DNA of 64,000 nt from Gp1-AA133 sp964641665 (lineage in GTDB: Bacteria; Acidobacteriota; Terriglobia; Terriglobales; Acidobacteriaceae): contig CAZXKO010000078.1 of assembly GCA_964641665.1 (NCBI GenBank), positions 88,303 to 152,302 of the forward strand, in the 5' to 3' direction. Each line of letters opens with the position of its first letter. Position 1 is the first letter of the stretch. A program made the translations under genes and the position numbers. The notes under the pieces are model-generated. The model was not told where the DNA came from and did not search any database. It saw nothing but the letters and a program-made list of their open reading frames with translations. Positions 10,201-18,840 of the stretch are shown here, one piece after another.

Positions 10201-10896
10201 ACCGGACGCAACTCGCCGGACACGAGCCGGTCCTTCGACGAGCCGATCTACTACTTCGCCGCCAGTGGGAAGTCTAGTAACGGGCCGTTGCCGACGGATC
10301 GCCCAAGCGCCCTGAAGGGAAACCTGTATTACACGTTGCCGTGGTGGTCGAACAAACACAGAACAACCTTGGGCCTCTTCCAGGTTGCCTACCAGGGCAG
10401 CCCGGTAAGCTCTTTTGCTGACATAGGCCTAGCAGGCGGCAGCCCGTTCGAAGGCACCTACATCTTTGGCCGCGGCAAGTGGGCCAACGTGACCGCCGAC
10501 CCAACCACCGACGCGGTTACGAGCGTTGGCACTCCGTATGCCCGTCGCACGCCCTGGTACACACAGACTGATTTGAACGTTGCACATGAAATCAAGGTGA
10601 ACCACAACAACGAGGCGCAACGCCTCAGGTTTGAGGCAACTTTCGCCAACCTGTTGAACCAGCATGCTGTTCTCGGCTACTGGCAGGGATTCAACTCCAA
10701 CCACTTCGGCACGGCGTTGTTCCCCGGCGGGCAAAACATTTTCGGAGGAGCGGCTTTCTACCAGGCAGCCGAGACAGGGTACAACGCGCAGTCAACAGCC
10801 ATCGCGTCGGGTGTGGCCCTAAACTCGCTGTATGGGCAGCCGAACCTGTGGCAGACCTCACGCACAATTCGCTTTGGGGCGACATTTACCTTCTAA
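7300..10896 (+). CDS. Oar-like TonB-dependent receptor 1
   Basis: 1198 residues, outer membrane. Signal peptide MNFTIVRRVIVVVALFAISAFA, then a carboxypeptidase-regulatory-like Ig fold (about 28-105: GGLQGTVKDPSGAVVARAQV...YRFANLPPGTYSMTV), a TonB plug (about 120-290) and a long beta-barrel ending in Phe (ATFTF), as in outer-membrane proteins. This group is abundant in Acidobacteria and imports large or scarce substrates, often carbohydrates; the ligand is unknown. ATG at 7300 was chosen because the signal peptide starts there and GGAGAG lies just upstream. A strong terminator follows, and a paralogue is next, so each is probably transcribed alone. Confidence 0.92.
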   Translation: MNFTIVRRVIVVVALFAISAFAQETTGGLQGTVKDPSGAVVARAQVVLTGTTLVGTKQLDTDNSGYYRFANLPPGTYSMTVAAKGFNTVKRAGLNIEVGHVPTVDITLEVGTSATVVEVTGQAPVIDVTTNTNQTNITSEALANAPHGYSFQSVIQFAPMARNEPLAGGSAGAGTAGAGGMIPGSSGNGQNVGYSVGGGADSENQYLVEGQDTENISGGVSAANVPFQFIQEMQVKSSGIEAEHGGALGGVVNVVMQKGSNAYHGSFFASWEGDPVDGSWNRNYAMFPAPPVAGLRYDPLAPAGEPDSQTYIPKKDHFSIVQPGFTVGGPIMKDRLWFFLGFAPQYNSSRRTVNFGPAICNTLGGCPNQSLANQNFTRDLQQYFTTARLDFTVTQRIRVFGSWLYQYARESGDSLPNPDPIASQSSFLNASIFSPLSLYSHGLGFSAPNATYNVGADITLTPKIISTTRFGYFFQNYHDFGWPTSGLDLVWGSPGVDASGAPLKDNSGAPLPAALAQPAGTATAPYNGNFTEVNASKHWQFNEDVAFFKGGWWGTHNIKAGYQFNRLWNIINQHGNIPQASLYPGGVKYSPGSAYGGGNCGSAATSTTPASGLTGEWGLCAGQYGYLFMQGDFATVLKDTSGNYAPAIDNNHALFVQDAWTVGHGLTFNLGVRIEKETLPRPAGVGIANIRTIDFSWSDKIEPRLGAAWGSANGKFKIFGSYGVTNDVMKLLLAQTSFGAQGWDECAYPLGPNASGGFRLSDIDIVYNSSGRACPTGPVNTGAVFASGQTPTSLIDAKTGVGLIENLNLRPEEPIAPGLKPYRQHEYVAGADYQIGKDWAFEARYDRRRLDHAIEDSSLTAPCCFEYYAIVNPGQGVDSNIDQYASFLRSLGAGFGPGVPPFDPTNAFGSCPSCPPQPSAVRNYDGVELRLTKTMSHNWSGMFSYTWSSLWGNYAGLTTTDQSDGGVTGRNSPDTSRSFDEPIYYFAASGKSSNGPLPTDRPSALKGNLYYTLPWWSNKHRTTLGLFQVAYQGSPVSSFADIGLAGGSPFEGTYIFGRGKWANVTADPTTDAVTSVGTPYARRTPWYTQTDLNVAHEIKVNHNNEAQRLRFEATFANLLNQHAVLGYWQGFNSNHFGTALFPGGQNIFGGAAFYQAAETGYNAQSTAIASGVALNSLYGQPNLWQTSRTIRFGATFTF

Positions 10897-10917
10897 TCTT
10901 GCATCGCTTGCATCTCA

Positions 10918-10951
10918 GGGAGCCGGATTCTCCGGCTCCCTTTTTCTTTTT
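10918..10951 (+). terminator. intrinsic terminator after receptor 1
   Basis: Perfect 10-bp stem GGGAGCCGGA / TCCGGCTCCC around a 3-nt loop, followed by TTTTTCTTTTT, 21 bp after the stop codon. Confidence 0.92.
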
Positions 10952-11320
10952 GAGGTGACCGGGCACGGTTGGCCTCCGGGGCTCTCCCCGAAAGGACATG
11001 TCCCAACGATACCTGCCCGGAACATAGCCAGTTATCGCTTCTAAACATAACTTCCTGATAGGGTTAGAGATGAGCTGGCGATATCCCGGATCTCATACGG
11101 TCGCGGGGTGGCGGATGCGGAATTGTGGATGTTCCGTGGGAAGCCTCGAACTAAATCGTTGAAACAGATACAGGGACAACAGGGCGTGTTTTGGCAGGGG
11201 AGTTGCACTCTTTCTTGTTCACCTAATCTCCTGACAACGAGCCGGTTCCGCTGGCGGCTTGCGAATCTCGCCGATTTGAACGGAATTCCCGGCGTGTGGG
11301 AATTTCCGTGGAGGGCAATG
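10952..11320. other. intergenic leader of receptor 2
   Basis: About 370 bp. The reading frame of receptor 2 stays open upstream to 11108, but that part has no signal-peptide or family character, so I treat it as leader. No repeat or confident promoter seen. GGAGGG at 11310-11315 is the ribosome-binding site. Confidence 0.5.
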
Positions 11321-14300
11321 ATGACGAAATATAAGAACATTCTTCTGGGTGTGTTGCTGCTCGTGAGCACGGCGGCTTTGGCGCAGAACGCGTCGGTGAG
11401 CGGGACCGTGGCGGACGCGTCGGCGGCAGCGGTCACGCAGGCGTCGGTGACGGTGAAGAACCTCGCCACCGGCGTGGAGCGCCAGGTTCAGACCAACGGG
11501 ACGGGCTTTTACCGCGTGGAGCCACTGGCGCCGGGGGATTACACCATCACGATCGAGAAGGAAGGTTTCAAAAGTTACGGCCTGGCGAAGATCACGCTGA
11601 CGGTGGACCAGAAGTTCACGTTGAACGCGACGATGGAAGTGGGCGTGGTGACGACCCAGGTGCAGGTAGATTCCAGCATGGTGGGCCAGGTGGACACGGA
11701 AACGGCCACGCTGAGTAACGTGATCAACCAGCAGCAGATGGCGGAGTTGCCGCTCATCCTGCGTGACCCGTACCAGTTGGTTCTGTTGAGCCCGGGCGTG
11801 ACGCAGTCGGACGGGCTGGGCGGGGTGTCGGTGAACGGCGGTCGCGAGCGCAACAACAACTTTCAGCTGGATGGTGCGGACAACAACTACGCTGAAGTTC
11901 CCGGGAACCTGGGCGGGGTTACGTCGCAGAATCCCGACTCGACCGAAGAGTTCCGCGTGCTCACCAACAATTTCGCTCCCGAATACGGCCGCAACAACGG
12001 GGCGATCATTGACGTCATAACCAAGAGCGGCACGAACGATCTGCACGGCGCCGTGTACTACTACGGCCGCTGGGACGCGCTCGGAGCGCGCGACTACTTT
12101 AACAACCAACTGGACCCACTGACCGGGAAACTGCAGCGCAAAAACGCATACGTCCGTAATCTTTACGGAACGTCCCTGGGCGGGCCGATCGTTAAGGGGA
12201 AGACATTCTTTTTTCTGAACTACCAGGGGGACCGCTTCGTCACCAACCTGACGAACACCTCGGTGGTGCCGACGGATGCATTCAAGACTGGGGTGTTTAC
12301 CTATACAAACCCGCAGACAGGCGCCAGCCAGTCGCTTGATGTGACCGATCCGACCAACCCGAACGGCAACAACGGCACAGGGGCATTGACAGGGGTCGGG
12401 CTCGATCCGGTGATGCAGAAGATTCTGACGTTGTATCCCTCCCCGACGCTTCCGAATTCAGACGGAGTCACGGGCCTACTGTTCTTTCCCAGCGAATCAA
12501 GAGAGAAAGACGAGACTGGCACCCTGAAGATCGACCACAACCTGACCAAGAACAACACCCTGTCCGGACGCTACACATACAACTGGTATCACGACCCCAA
12601 TTCGGATCACGGTGATTTTCTGCCGGGCAACATCGGTTCGGCGTCATCCCATCAGCGAACCCAGGGGTTGGCGCTGTCGCTGATCTCAACACCGACCGCG
12701 ACGTTAAGCAATGAACTGCGGGGCGGGGCGAACCGGCTCAATTTGTTCTTTGGTTGCAATGGCGTAAGTCTTTTTGACAGCTTTGGTTTTGTGGACGGGC
12801 AGGGGCGCGGAGCCGACTACAATCTTCCGTCCTTTACTGGGTTCGGGTGCCTGGACCTGGGAGATGCGAACTCGCAGGCTACCCAGGCGGGAACTTACCA
12901 GGTGGCGGACAATCTTACCAAGGTGATCGGCTCACATACCATTAAGGTGGGCGGGGAGCACCGGCGCGTATACTCCAACAACTACACTGATTTTTTTTCG
13001 CGCCAGTCGTTTGGGTTCAATGTGTTCTCGAATACGGGGAACCCTACCTTGCAGAACCTGAACCCGGGCGTCGACAGTAACAGCATTGAGGACCTCACCG
13101 GGATGTTGCTGGGCCTGGTGTTTTCAGCTTCCCAGACGCAATTCTTCAATTCCGCGGGGACACAACTAGTGAATGACAGGCTGGGTTTCCGTCAGCGCGA
13201 AGTAGGGATCTTCGCGGAGGACGTATGGAAGGTTCGTCCGAACCTGAGCATCACATATGGTCTCCGCTGGGAGTACTACGGCGTGCCTTTCGAGCAGCAC
13301 AACAATTTGTCGAGTTTGTTCCAGGATCCGGGAGGGCTTGCGCCGTTGATCACAAACGTGCCCGGGTGCACTGTCAGCAGCCCCTGCAACGGGTTCACGT
13401 TTCAAACCGTGGGGCCAGGGACCGGGAGGCAGTTGTACAACGACTACTACCGCAACTTCGAGCCACGGCTGGGCTTCGCCTGGGATCCCTTCCACGATGG
13501 GCGCACCTCCATTCGGGGCGGCATTGGGATCTTCAGTGATCGCGTGTACGGGAACCTGGTGAGCGATGCGCGGGGCAATCCACCGTTCCAACCCGGGTTC
13601 TTTATCGAACCGGCGAGCGTCCGGAACGGGTTTGGCTACGTTTCTGCGGCACAGTTACAGAGTCAAACGGCACCAGCACCCCTGACGCCGTCGCCAATTG
13701 TGTTTGATTTTTCGGGCTTGTTTCCGGACTTGTTCGATCACAACATCAAGCCGCCGAGCGTAGTGAGCTGGAATTTCGGGATTCAGCGCGAGTTAGGGAA
13801 CCTGACGCTGGAAGCAAACTACGTGGGCAATCACGGCACGCGGGAGTTGCGAGTGCTGGATCAGAATCCACCGCGGCCCGGCCTGGTGAGTCAGAACCTG
13901 GCAGCCTGTATCGCCAGTATCGGACCCAATCCACCTGCCCCACCCAGCGTAGAGGCTTGTCAGGAAGACTTGCAAAACGCGAACCTGTACTTCGGAGGTA
14001 ATTACACGTTCCCATCGACGAATAACGCGGCATTCTACAATACCTTCACGGACCAGACCACTGGCCAATCGTACTATCATGGCCTGCAGGTGCAGGCGAC
14101 GCACCGACTGAGCCACGGCCTGCAGTTCAGCATGGCGTACACCTGGTCGCACGCGATTGATGATACTTCGGACCCCCTCGTTCCAACACGGCACAACAGC
14201 AATTTCCCCAGGAACTCTCTAGACCTGTCGAGCGAGAGAGGAAATTCGGGGTTTGATACCAGACAACGCGCGGTGCTCAGTTTTCTCTACCAATTCGGAG

Positions 14301-14857
14301 TGGGGCGTGGCAGGGCCTATCTGAACAGCGGATTCGCTGGACGTGTGCTGGAGGGATGGGAGATCAGCGGAATCGCACAGTGGCAGACTGGGTTGCCGTA
14401 CGATATCTTCGGACCCTTGGATACTTTGCACACAAGCTTCGCCGATCGAGCGACGATCGTGAACCCGTCCGCCCTGAGGACCGTTCCCGCGCAAGGCAAG
14501 GTACTACCAGGAGGAGGCGGTGTTTTCACCGGGTTTAACGCGGCGGCGTTCAATCCGGAAGACCCTAACGTCATGCCAGTGCCGTGGGGAATTCAGTCGC
14601 CTTCCACACGCAATTCGTATTACGGCCCGGGCGTGAACAACTGGAATCTCAACTTGGCGAAGACGACGAAAATCACGGAGCGGATTGGCTTCCAATTGCG
14701 CTTCGAGGTCTACAACGTTTTCAACCGAGTGCAATTCACGAAACCGGATAACCAAATCGCCGACGTGAACTTTGGCTACTCGACTTCGCAGGTTGGCCAG
14801 AATGACGGGACAACAGGTGCGCGTCAGATACAGATTGGCGCGAAAGTGAGTTTCTAG
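11321..14857 (+). CDS. Oar-like TonB-dependent receptor 2
   Basis: 1178 residues. Signal peptide (MTKYKNILLGVLLLVSTAALA), carboxypeptidase-regulatory-like domain (about 23-100: ASVSGTVADASAAAVTQASV...YRVEPLAPGDYTITI), plug with VNGGRERNNNFQLDGADNN, and a barrel ending GAKVSF. The DG.DNN plug motif and EYGRNNGAIIDVITKSGTN are typical of the Oar family. GGAGGG lies 5 nt before ATG 11321; the ATG at 11318 is too close to it. Receptors 1 and 2 differ strongly in sequence and probably take different ligands. Outer-membrane transport is firm, substrate unknown. Confidence 0.92.
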   Translation: MTKYKNILLGVLLLVSTAALAQNASVSGTVADASAAAVTQASVTVKNLATGVERQVQTNGTGFYRVEPLAPGDYTITIEKEGFKSYGLAKITLTVDQKFTLNATMEVGVVTTQVQVDSSMVGQVDTETATLSNVINQQQMAELPLILRDPYQLVLLSPGVTQSDGLGGVSVNGGRERNNNFQLDGADNNYAEVPGNLGGVTSQNPDSTEEFRVLTNNFAPEYGRNNGAIIDVITKSGTNDLHGAVYYYGRWDALGARDYFNNQLDPLTGKLQRKNAYVRNLYGTSLGGPIVKGKTFFFLNYQGDRFVTNLTNTSVVPTDAFKTGVFTYTNPQTGASQSLDVTDPTNPNGNNGTGALTGVGLDPVMQKILTLYPSPTLPNSDGVTGLLFFPSESREKDETGTLKIDHNLTKNNTLSGRYTYNWYHDPNSDHGDFLPGNIGSASSHQRTQGLALSLISTPTATLSNELRGGANRLNLFFGCNGVSLFDSFGFVDGQGRGADYNLPSFTGFGCLDLGDANSQATQAGTYQVADNLTKVIGSHTIKVGGEHRRVYSNNYTDFFSRQSFGFNVFSNTGNPTLQNLNPGVDSNSIEDLTGMLLGLVFSASQTQFFNSAGTQLVNDRLGFRQREVGIFAEDVWKVRPNLSITYGLRWEYYGVPFEQHNNLSSLFQDPGGLAPLITNVPGCTVSSPCNGFTFQTVGPGTGRQLYNDYYRNFEPRLGFAWDPFHDGRTSIRGGIGIFSDRVYGNLVSDARGNPPFQPGFFIEPASVRNGFGYVSAAQLQSQTAPAPLTPSPIVFDFSGLFPDLFDHNIKPPSVVSWNFGIQRELGNLTLEANYVGNHGTRELRVLDQNPPRPGLVSQNLAACIASIGPNPPAPPSVEACQEDLQNANLYFGGNYTFPSTNNAAFYNTFTDQTTGQSYYHGLQVQATHRLSHGLQFSMAYTWSHAIDDTSDPLVPTRHNSNFPRNSLDLSSERGNSGFDTRQRAVLSFLYQFGVGRGRAYLNSGFAGRVLEGWEISGIAQWQTGLPYDIFGPLDTLHTSFADRATIVNPSALRTVPAQGKVLPGGGGVFTGFNAAAFNPEDPNVMPVPWGIQSPSTRNSYYGPGVNNWNLNLAKTTKITERIGFQLRFEVYNVFNRVQFTKPDNQIADVNFGYSTSQVGQNDGTTGARQIQIGAKVSF

Positions 14858-14884
14858 CGCGGACTTAGACGGTTCGAACATTGA

Positions 14885-14918
14885 CCGCCTGCGGGGAGAA
14901 TCCGCGGGCGGTTTTGTT
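14885..14918 (+). terminator. intrinsic terminator after receptor 2
   Basis: Stem CCGCCTGCGG / CCGCGGGCGG with one T-G pair, 7-nt loop, then TTTTGTTTT, 27 bp after the stop codon. Confidence 0.85.
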
Positions 14919-15037
14919 TTGAAGAAGGTTTCGAAGTTTCAGAGTTTCGTGCTCTCTGAAGTTTTCGGCAAAAAGGTCCGTTCGTAAAGACGCAACCGCG
15001 CGGCTCCGCGGACAAGAGTGTCCGCGCCACACTGCGC

Positions 15038-15796
15038 TCACTTCCCGAACATTGGGTAGTGGCTGGCGGCGCCCATGAAGAAGAGCATGACGATGCTCAG
15101 GAAGGCGTTGGCGCGCGAGGCCAGGAATCCCATCCGGGCCATGCGCTTGGCTTGCTCGGGAATGGGCGCGCCGTTGGCGGCGTTGTCTTTGGTCCAGGCG
15201 ATGAGCTTTTTCTGGATGCGCCAGATCACGCCCCAGACATTGAGCATCATGACCCAGCCGATGCCTCCGCCGATGCCGATGGAAAGCAGGCGATTGCTCT
15301 GCCATCCCTGGTCGTTGAGGCTGAGGAAGAGCCAGGCGGCGGCGAAGACCACGATGGCGTAGATCACGCCGATGACGGGGCCTTTGTCGAGCACGCCCTT
15401 GCCAGGGATCAGGACGGCGTAGAGGATGGCCCAGACGACCGTCCAGATGCCGAAGAAGCTGCCCATGGCCATGCCGGAGGTGGCGCCGACGGCGTTGTGA
15501 GCGTCGGAGGCGACGATGTTGCCCCAGTAAATGATGCCGGCCAAGACGGTGAGCACTGCGGTCATACGGAACCACCAGAGCGCGCGCGGCATGAGCGCAG
15601 GGACGACTTTGCCTTTGGTGGCGGCGTCCAGTTCTTTCTGGAAGGGCACGTTGACCAGGTTGAAGAAGTAGAGCAGGCCGATCCAGATGATGCCGGCGAG
15701 GAAGTGGATCCAGCGGACGAACATCAGGAAATTGGTGTTGAAATCCTGCGGCAGGTGGATGTTGGGGCTGAACAACAATGCTGCGAGGTGGAGCAT
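15038..15796 (-). CDS. PuuD / urate-oxidase-N-like integral membrane protein
   Basis: 252 residues with about seven or eight membrane segments. RWIHFLAGIIWIGLLYFFNLVN resembles the first helices of the PuuD-type urate hydroxylase membrane domain (Urate_ox_N), which carries conserved helix histidines. The C-terminal cytochrome c domain of classical PuuD is absent, so electron transfer to the respiratory chain would need a partner. The homology covers only the membrane part; a urate substrate is not shown, and no purine-degradation genes are nearby. Alternative: a general cytochrome-like membrane protein. Family moderate, function low. Confidence 0.62.
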   Translation of the reverse strand: MLHLAALLFSPNIHLPQDFNTNFLMFVRWIHFLAGIIWIGLLYFFNLVNVPFQKELDAATKGKVVPALMPRALWWFRMTAVLTVLAGIIYWGNIVASDAHNAVGATSGMAMGSFFGIWTVVWAILYAVLIPGKGVLDKGPVIGVIYAIVVFAAAWLFLSLNDQGWQSNRLLSIGIGGGIGWVMMLNVWGVIWRIQKKLIAWTKDNAANGAPIPEQAKRMARMGFLASRANAFLSIVMLFFMGAASHYPMFGK

Positions 15797-16254
15797 GAAA
15801 GTTCCTCCCGGATTGTAAGGGCGGATTGTACATTAAGCCCGGGAAGAGAGTGGCTGTCGGGCGCGAGGATTGAAATCTGGACCTGAAAAATTAGACCAAA
15901 CCTCAAACCGCAGAGCTCGCGGAGGAAGTCCGCTGAGGGCGCCGAGACGCGGGTACGAGTTAGTAACTTGTTACCCAGATTACTGCCTTCGCAAGACCTG
16001 TTGCGGTGCGCCTTTTCGGTCGAGCGCGGAGACTTGTTCCAGTTCCGTAAATTTTGACAGAAAGCTGAGTTGAAAAGTCCGGCGTCAGGTCTTATTGTAC
16101 AAATGTTGCCCTAGGTGGAGCGGTGCTGGAACAGTTGCGCCAGACAGCCCGTCTGCCGCGGGATGTCCCCCCTGCTCTTTGCGACCGGACGCGCCACGGG
16201 TTGCGAGGAGCAGCTGAGTTTTCGAACAAGTCCAAACGGCAAGGAGATCGGCAG
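15797..16254. other. hfq upstream region with CGCAGAG-type repeat
   Basis: About 460 bp between divergent genes. 15908-15953 holds a degenerate repeat of the CGCAGAG/CGCGGAG type also seen near 924-957 and 20252-20296. The remainder must carry the hfq promoter; no boxes are assigned. AAGGAG at 16241-16246 is the hfq ribosome-binding site. Confidence 0.5.
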
Positions 16255-16563
16255 ATGGAAAACAAGCCGGCGCAAAACATCCAGGATTCCTTCCTCAACA
16301 CGGCCCGCAAAGAAAAGCTCAACATCACCATCTATCTGCTGAGTGGGGTCAAGCTGACGGGCCGGATCCGTTCCTTCGACAAATATTCGGTAGTGCTGGA
16401 GACCAACAATCAGGAACAGTTGATCTTCAAGCACGCCATCTCCACGGTGGTGATGGGGCGGGTGACGCACGCTCCGTTTGGGGCGCACGGCGAGGGCAAA
16501 CCCACGGCAGTGGGAACCCCCGTTGCGGTAGCGCCCGTCACGGCTTCCGGCACCGAAGGCTAA
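16255..16563 (+). CDS. hfq: RNA chaperone Hfq
   Basis: 102 residues. The Sm fold spans about residues 8-72: Sm1 in QDSFLNTARKEKLNITIYLL and Sm2 in IFKHAISTVV (usual form YKHAIST). It pairs small RNAs with mRNAs as a hexamer in the cytoplasm. The tail after residue 75 is low-complexity (GKPTAVGTPVAVAPVTASG), as is common. AAGGAG lies 8 nt before the ATG, which rules out the longer upstream frame. The next gene, hflX, begins 13 nt after the stop: the hfq-hflX order known from proteobacteria. Confidence 0.95.
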   Translation: MENKPAQNIQDSFLNTARKEKLNITIYLLSGVKLTGRIRSFDKYSVVLETNNQEQLIFKHAISTVVMGRVTHAPFGAHGEGKPTAVGTPVAVAPVTASGTEG

Positions 16564-16576
16564 AGGCGCCTCCCAG

Positions 16577-18016
16577 TTGCGCAGCGCAGACTCCACACGG
16601 TCGCGTAAGGACGACGCGGTGCGCCGCGCCCTCCGGGGCGAATCTTCCGCGGACACGCACGATGTCCGCGAGTCCGGCGAACGCGCGTTTCTGGTGGGGC
16701 TGGACTACCGTACGCGCACGCGCAATGGGAAACGCTCTCTGACCGCGGGCGCGCAGTCGGCGCGTGACGCTGCGACCAGCGTGGCTGCGGGGTCGAAGCC
16801 TCCGAGCATGCCGGAGTTCAGCGCGGACGAGTCGCTGGACGAACTGCGAACTCTCGCGACCAGCGCGGGCGCAACCGTGGTGGGCGAGATTCTGCAGCGG
16901 CGCGACCGGCCAGATCCTGCGACCTTGATTGGCGGCGGGAAGCTTGATGAGATCGCGGGCGCAGCGGCTGCGGCGGACGCCGATCTGATCCTGTTTGACC
17001 ACGATCTTTCACCTTCTCAGCAGCGCAATATTGAACGCATCCTGCACAAGCGGGTGATCGACCGCACGCAGCTCATCCTCGACATTTTTGCGCGGCACGC
17101 GAAGACCCGCGAGGGCCAGCTGCAGGTGGAGCTGGCGCAGCTGGAATACATGCTGCCGCGGCTGGCGGGGCGTGGCGTGGAGATGTCGCAGCTGGGCGGC
17201 GGCATCGGGACGAGAGGACCGGGCGAAACGCAGCTCGAAACCGACCGGCGGAAGATTTACCGGCGCATCCGACACGTGAAAGAGCAGATCGAGAACGTGC
17301 GGCGGATTCGGGCGCAGCAGCGGCAGCGGCGGGAGTCGGTACCGGTGGCGACGGTGGCTTTGGTCGGCTACACGAACGCGGGCAAGTCGACGTTGTTCAA
17401 TGCGCTGACCAAGGCGGAGGTGCTGGCGTCGTCGAAGATGTTTGCGACGCTCGATCCGACGATTCGCGGGGTGGAATTGCCGTCGCGGCGGAAGGTGTTG
17501 CTGTCGGATACGGTGGGATTCATCCGGAACCTGCCGCACACGCTGGTTACGGCGTTTCGGGCGACTTTGGAGGAAGTGCAGCGGGCGGCGTTGATCCTGC
17601 ATGTGTCGGATGCGGGGAGTCCGCTGACTGCGGAACAAGACGCGCAGGTGGAGCTGGTATTGAAGGAACTGGAGGCAGAGAAGAAGCCTCGGCTGCACGT
17701 GATGAACAAGATCGACCTGCTGGAGCCAAAACAGCGCGAGGCGTTGCGCGACGATGCGCAGACGGTGCACGTGTCGGCGGTGCGCGGGATAGGGATTGCG
17801 ACCGTGCTGGAGCGGATCGATCAGGTGCTGGAGGAAGATCCGGTGAGCCGGGTGCGGTTGAGTATTCCGCAGAAAGAGGGAAAAGTCCTGGCGCTGCTGG
17901 CGGCGCGTTCGCGGATCTATTCGCGGGAGTACCGGGACGGCGTGGTCGAGATGGAGGCGGAGGCGCCGGAGTCGGTGGTCAGGAGAGTAAGGGACTTTGT
18001 GGTGAAGGGAACCTAG
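16577..18016 (+). CDS. hflX: ribosome-associated GTPase HflX
   Basis: 479 residues if started at TTG 16577. The HflX N-terminal domain occupies about 70-200 (DPATLIGGGKLDEI, QLEYMLPRLAGRG, GPGETQLETDRR), a coiled linker follows (RIRHVKEQIENVRRIR), then the G domain with GYTNAGKST (264-272), DTVGFIRNLP and NKID. HflX splits stalled or stressed 70S ribosomes. The first 60 residues are basic, not conserved and start at an unusual TTG; a later start is possible. Co-transcription with hfq is likely from the 13-nt gap. Confidence 0.93.
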   Translation: MRSADSTRSRKDDAVRRALRGESSADTHDVRESGERAFLVGLDYRTRTRNGKRSLTAGAQSARDAATSVAAGSKPPSMPEFSADESLDELRTLATSAGATVVGEILQRRDRPDPATLIGGGKLDEIAGAAAAADADLILFDHDLSPSQQRNIERILHKRVIDRTQLILDIFARHAKTREGQLQVELAQLEYMLPRLAGRGVEMSQLGGGIGTRGPGETQLETDRRKIYRRIRHVKEQIENVRRIRAQQRQRRESVPVATVALVGYTNAGKSTLFNALTKAEVLASSKMFATLDPTIRGVELPSRRKVLLSDTVGFIRNLPHTLVTAFRATLEEVQRAALILHVSDAGSPLTAEQDAQVELVLKELEAEKKPRLHVMNKIDLLEPKQREALRDDAQTVHVSAVRGIGIATVLERIDQVLEEDPVSRVRLSIPQKEGKVLALLAARSRIYSREYRDGVVEMEAEAPESVVRRVRDFVVKGT

Positions 18017-18019
18017 CTG

Positions 18020-18043
18020 TTGCCCTGAGCTTGAACGAAGGAC
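18020..18043. repeat. CTGAGC..CGAAGGACA repeat (REP-like)
   Basis: TGCCCTGAGC TTGAACGAAGG ACA, reverse-oriented relative to the copy at 21980-22005. A short interspersed intergenic repeat family with the core CCTTCG..CTCAGG. Confidence 0.5.
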
Positions 18044-18060
18044 ACGCGCATCGGGGTTCT

Positions 18061-18095
18061 GGCTAAGAGCGAGCGGCTAAAAGCTAGTAGCTCAA
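18061..18095. repeat. heptad-repeat array upstream of the atp operon
   Basis: Five units: GGCTAAG AGCGAGC GGCTAAA AGCTAGT AGCTCAA. Right-arm orientation, like the arrays directly before atpA, atpD and atpC. No matching left arm is apparent in the 44 bp back to the hflX stop. Confidence 0.65.
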
Positions 18096-18100
18096 AATTA

Positions 18101-18150
18101 AATGGGCCGATAGCCAAAAAGCGGTGACTTTTCTTGGCTGCCGGCCCATT
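18101..18150. promoter_or_regulatory. long hairpin before the atp operon
   Basis: AATGGGCCGATAGCCAA and TTGGCTGCCGGCCCATT are inverted copies matching at 15 of 17 positions, around a 16-nt centre in which AAAG and CTTT can pair further. No T-run follows, so it is not a classical terminator. It lies 230 bp before the first atp gene. The rest of 18151-18381 holds no recognised gene; a 72-codon minus-strand frame there has no family features. Confidence 0.55.
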
Positions 18151-18381
18151 CGATCCTGAATTGGATCGGAGGTGATGTATTTATGGTAGTCCCGTTTGGG
18201 AGGAAGTCAAGGAATAGTTCGGGAAAAAGGCCGGAGAGCAGGCTTGACAACGGGTAGGAATTTCCCCCTAGTGACGCCCCCCGGAGACCGGGTCTGGGCC
18301 CCTGGCGTTGACACAAGATGCCTAGGATGTTAGCGTTAGAGGTTTTGTAGCCCTCTTTCTTCCGGTTCTATCAGCTAAGCC

Positions 18382-18840
18382 ATGGACGAGACGCTGCGAC
18401 AGCTAGGCGGATTACTGCTCGGGTCCATCCCGACCATCATCATGCTGCCGGTGCTGTACGGGATCTATACGGTGGTGGTCCACCGGCCGCTGACCAGGGT
18501 CCTGGCGGAACGGCGGGTGAAGACGGAAGGCGCGATCGAGAAAGCACGCGCGGATGTGGCGGCCGCTGAGGCCCGAACGGCCGAGTACGAGCAGCGCCTG
18601 CGCGAGGCGCGGGTGGCTATGTTCAAAACTCAGGAGGCGCGGCGGCAGGCGGCTTTGCAGGCGCGGGCGGCGGCAGTGGCTGCGGCTAGGGCCAGGGCGC
18701 AGGAGCAGGTGAAGAAGGCGCGCGAGGCGATCGACCGGGACAAGAGTGCGGCGCAAGAGGGGCTGCAAGGGGAATCGGCGCGGCTGGCGGCGGAGATTGT
18801 CCGGAGCGTGCTGCGTCCGGTGACGGCGGAGGCGCGATGA
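18382..18840 (+). CDS. atpF: ATP synthase F0 subunit b' (first b-type subunit)
   Basis: 152 residues. One membrane helix (about 10-30, LLLGSIPTIIMLPVLYGIYTVVV), then a long charged coiled coil rich in Ala/Arg/Glu that forms the peripheral stalk with subunit delta. The next gene is also b-type, so the enzyme probably has a b/b' heterodimer. The stop overlaps the next start (ATGA at 18837-18840), implying translational coupling. The a and c subunit genes are not in the window and must lie elsewhere. Confidence 0.88.
   Translation: MDETLRQLGGLLLGSIPTIIMLPVLYGIYTVVVHRPLTRVLAERRVKTEGAIEKARADVAAAEARTAEYEQRLREARVAMFKTQEARRQAALQARAAAVAAARARAQEQVKKAREAIDRDKSAAQEGLQGESARLAAEIVRSVLRPVTAEAR

Noticed and set aside
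14865..15833. 322-codon minus-strand frame overlapping the membrane protein at 15038
   Set aside because: It is the same strand in another frame, extremely Arg/His/Pro-rich, with no membrane pattern, while the 15038 frame has clean helices.
15059..15886. 275-codon acidic plus-strand frame
   Set aside because: Antisense to the multi-helix membrane protein; its Glu/Asp/Gly-rich composition is what the complement of such a gene gives.
18098..18316. 72-codon minus-strand gene before the atp operon
   Set aside because: Overlaps the long hairpin, has no ribosome-binding site, membrane segment or family signature.
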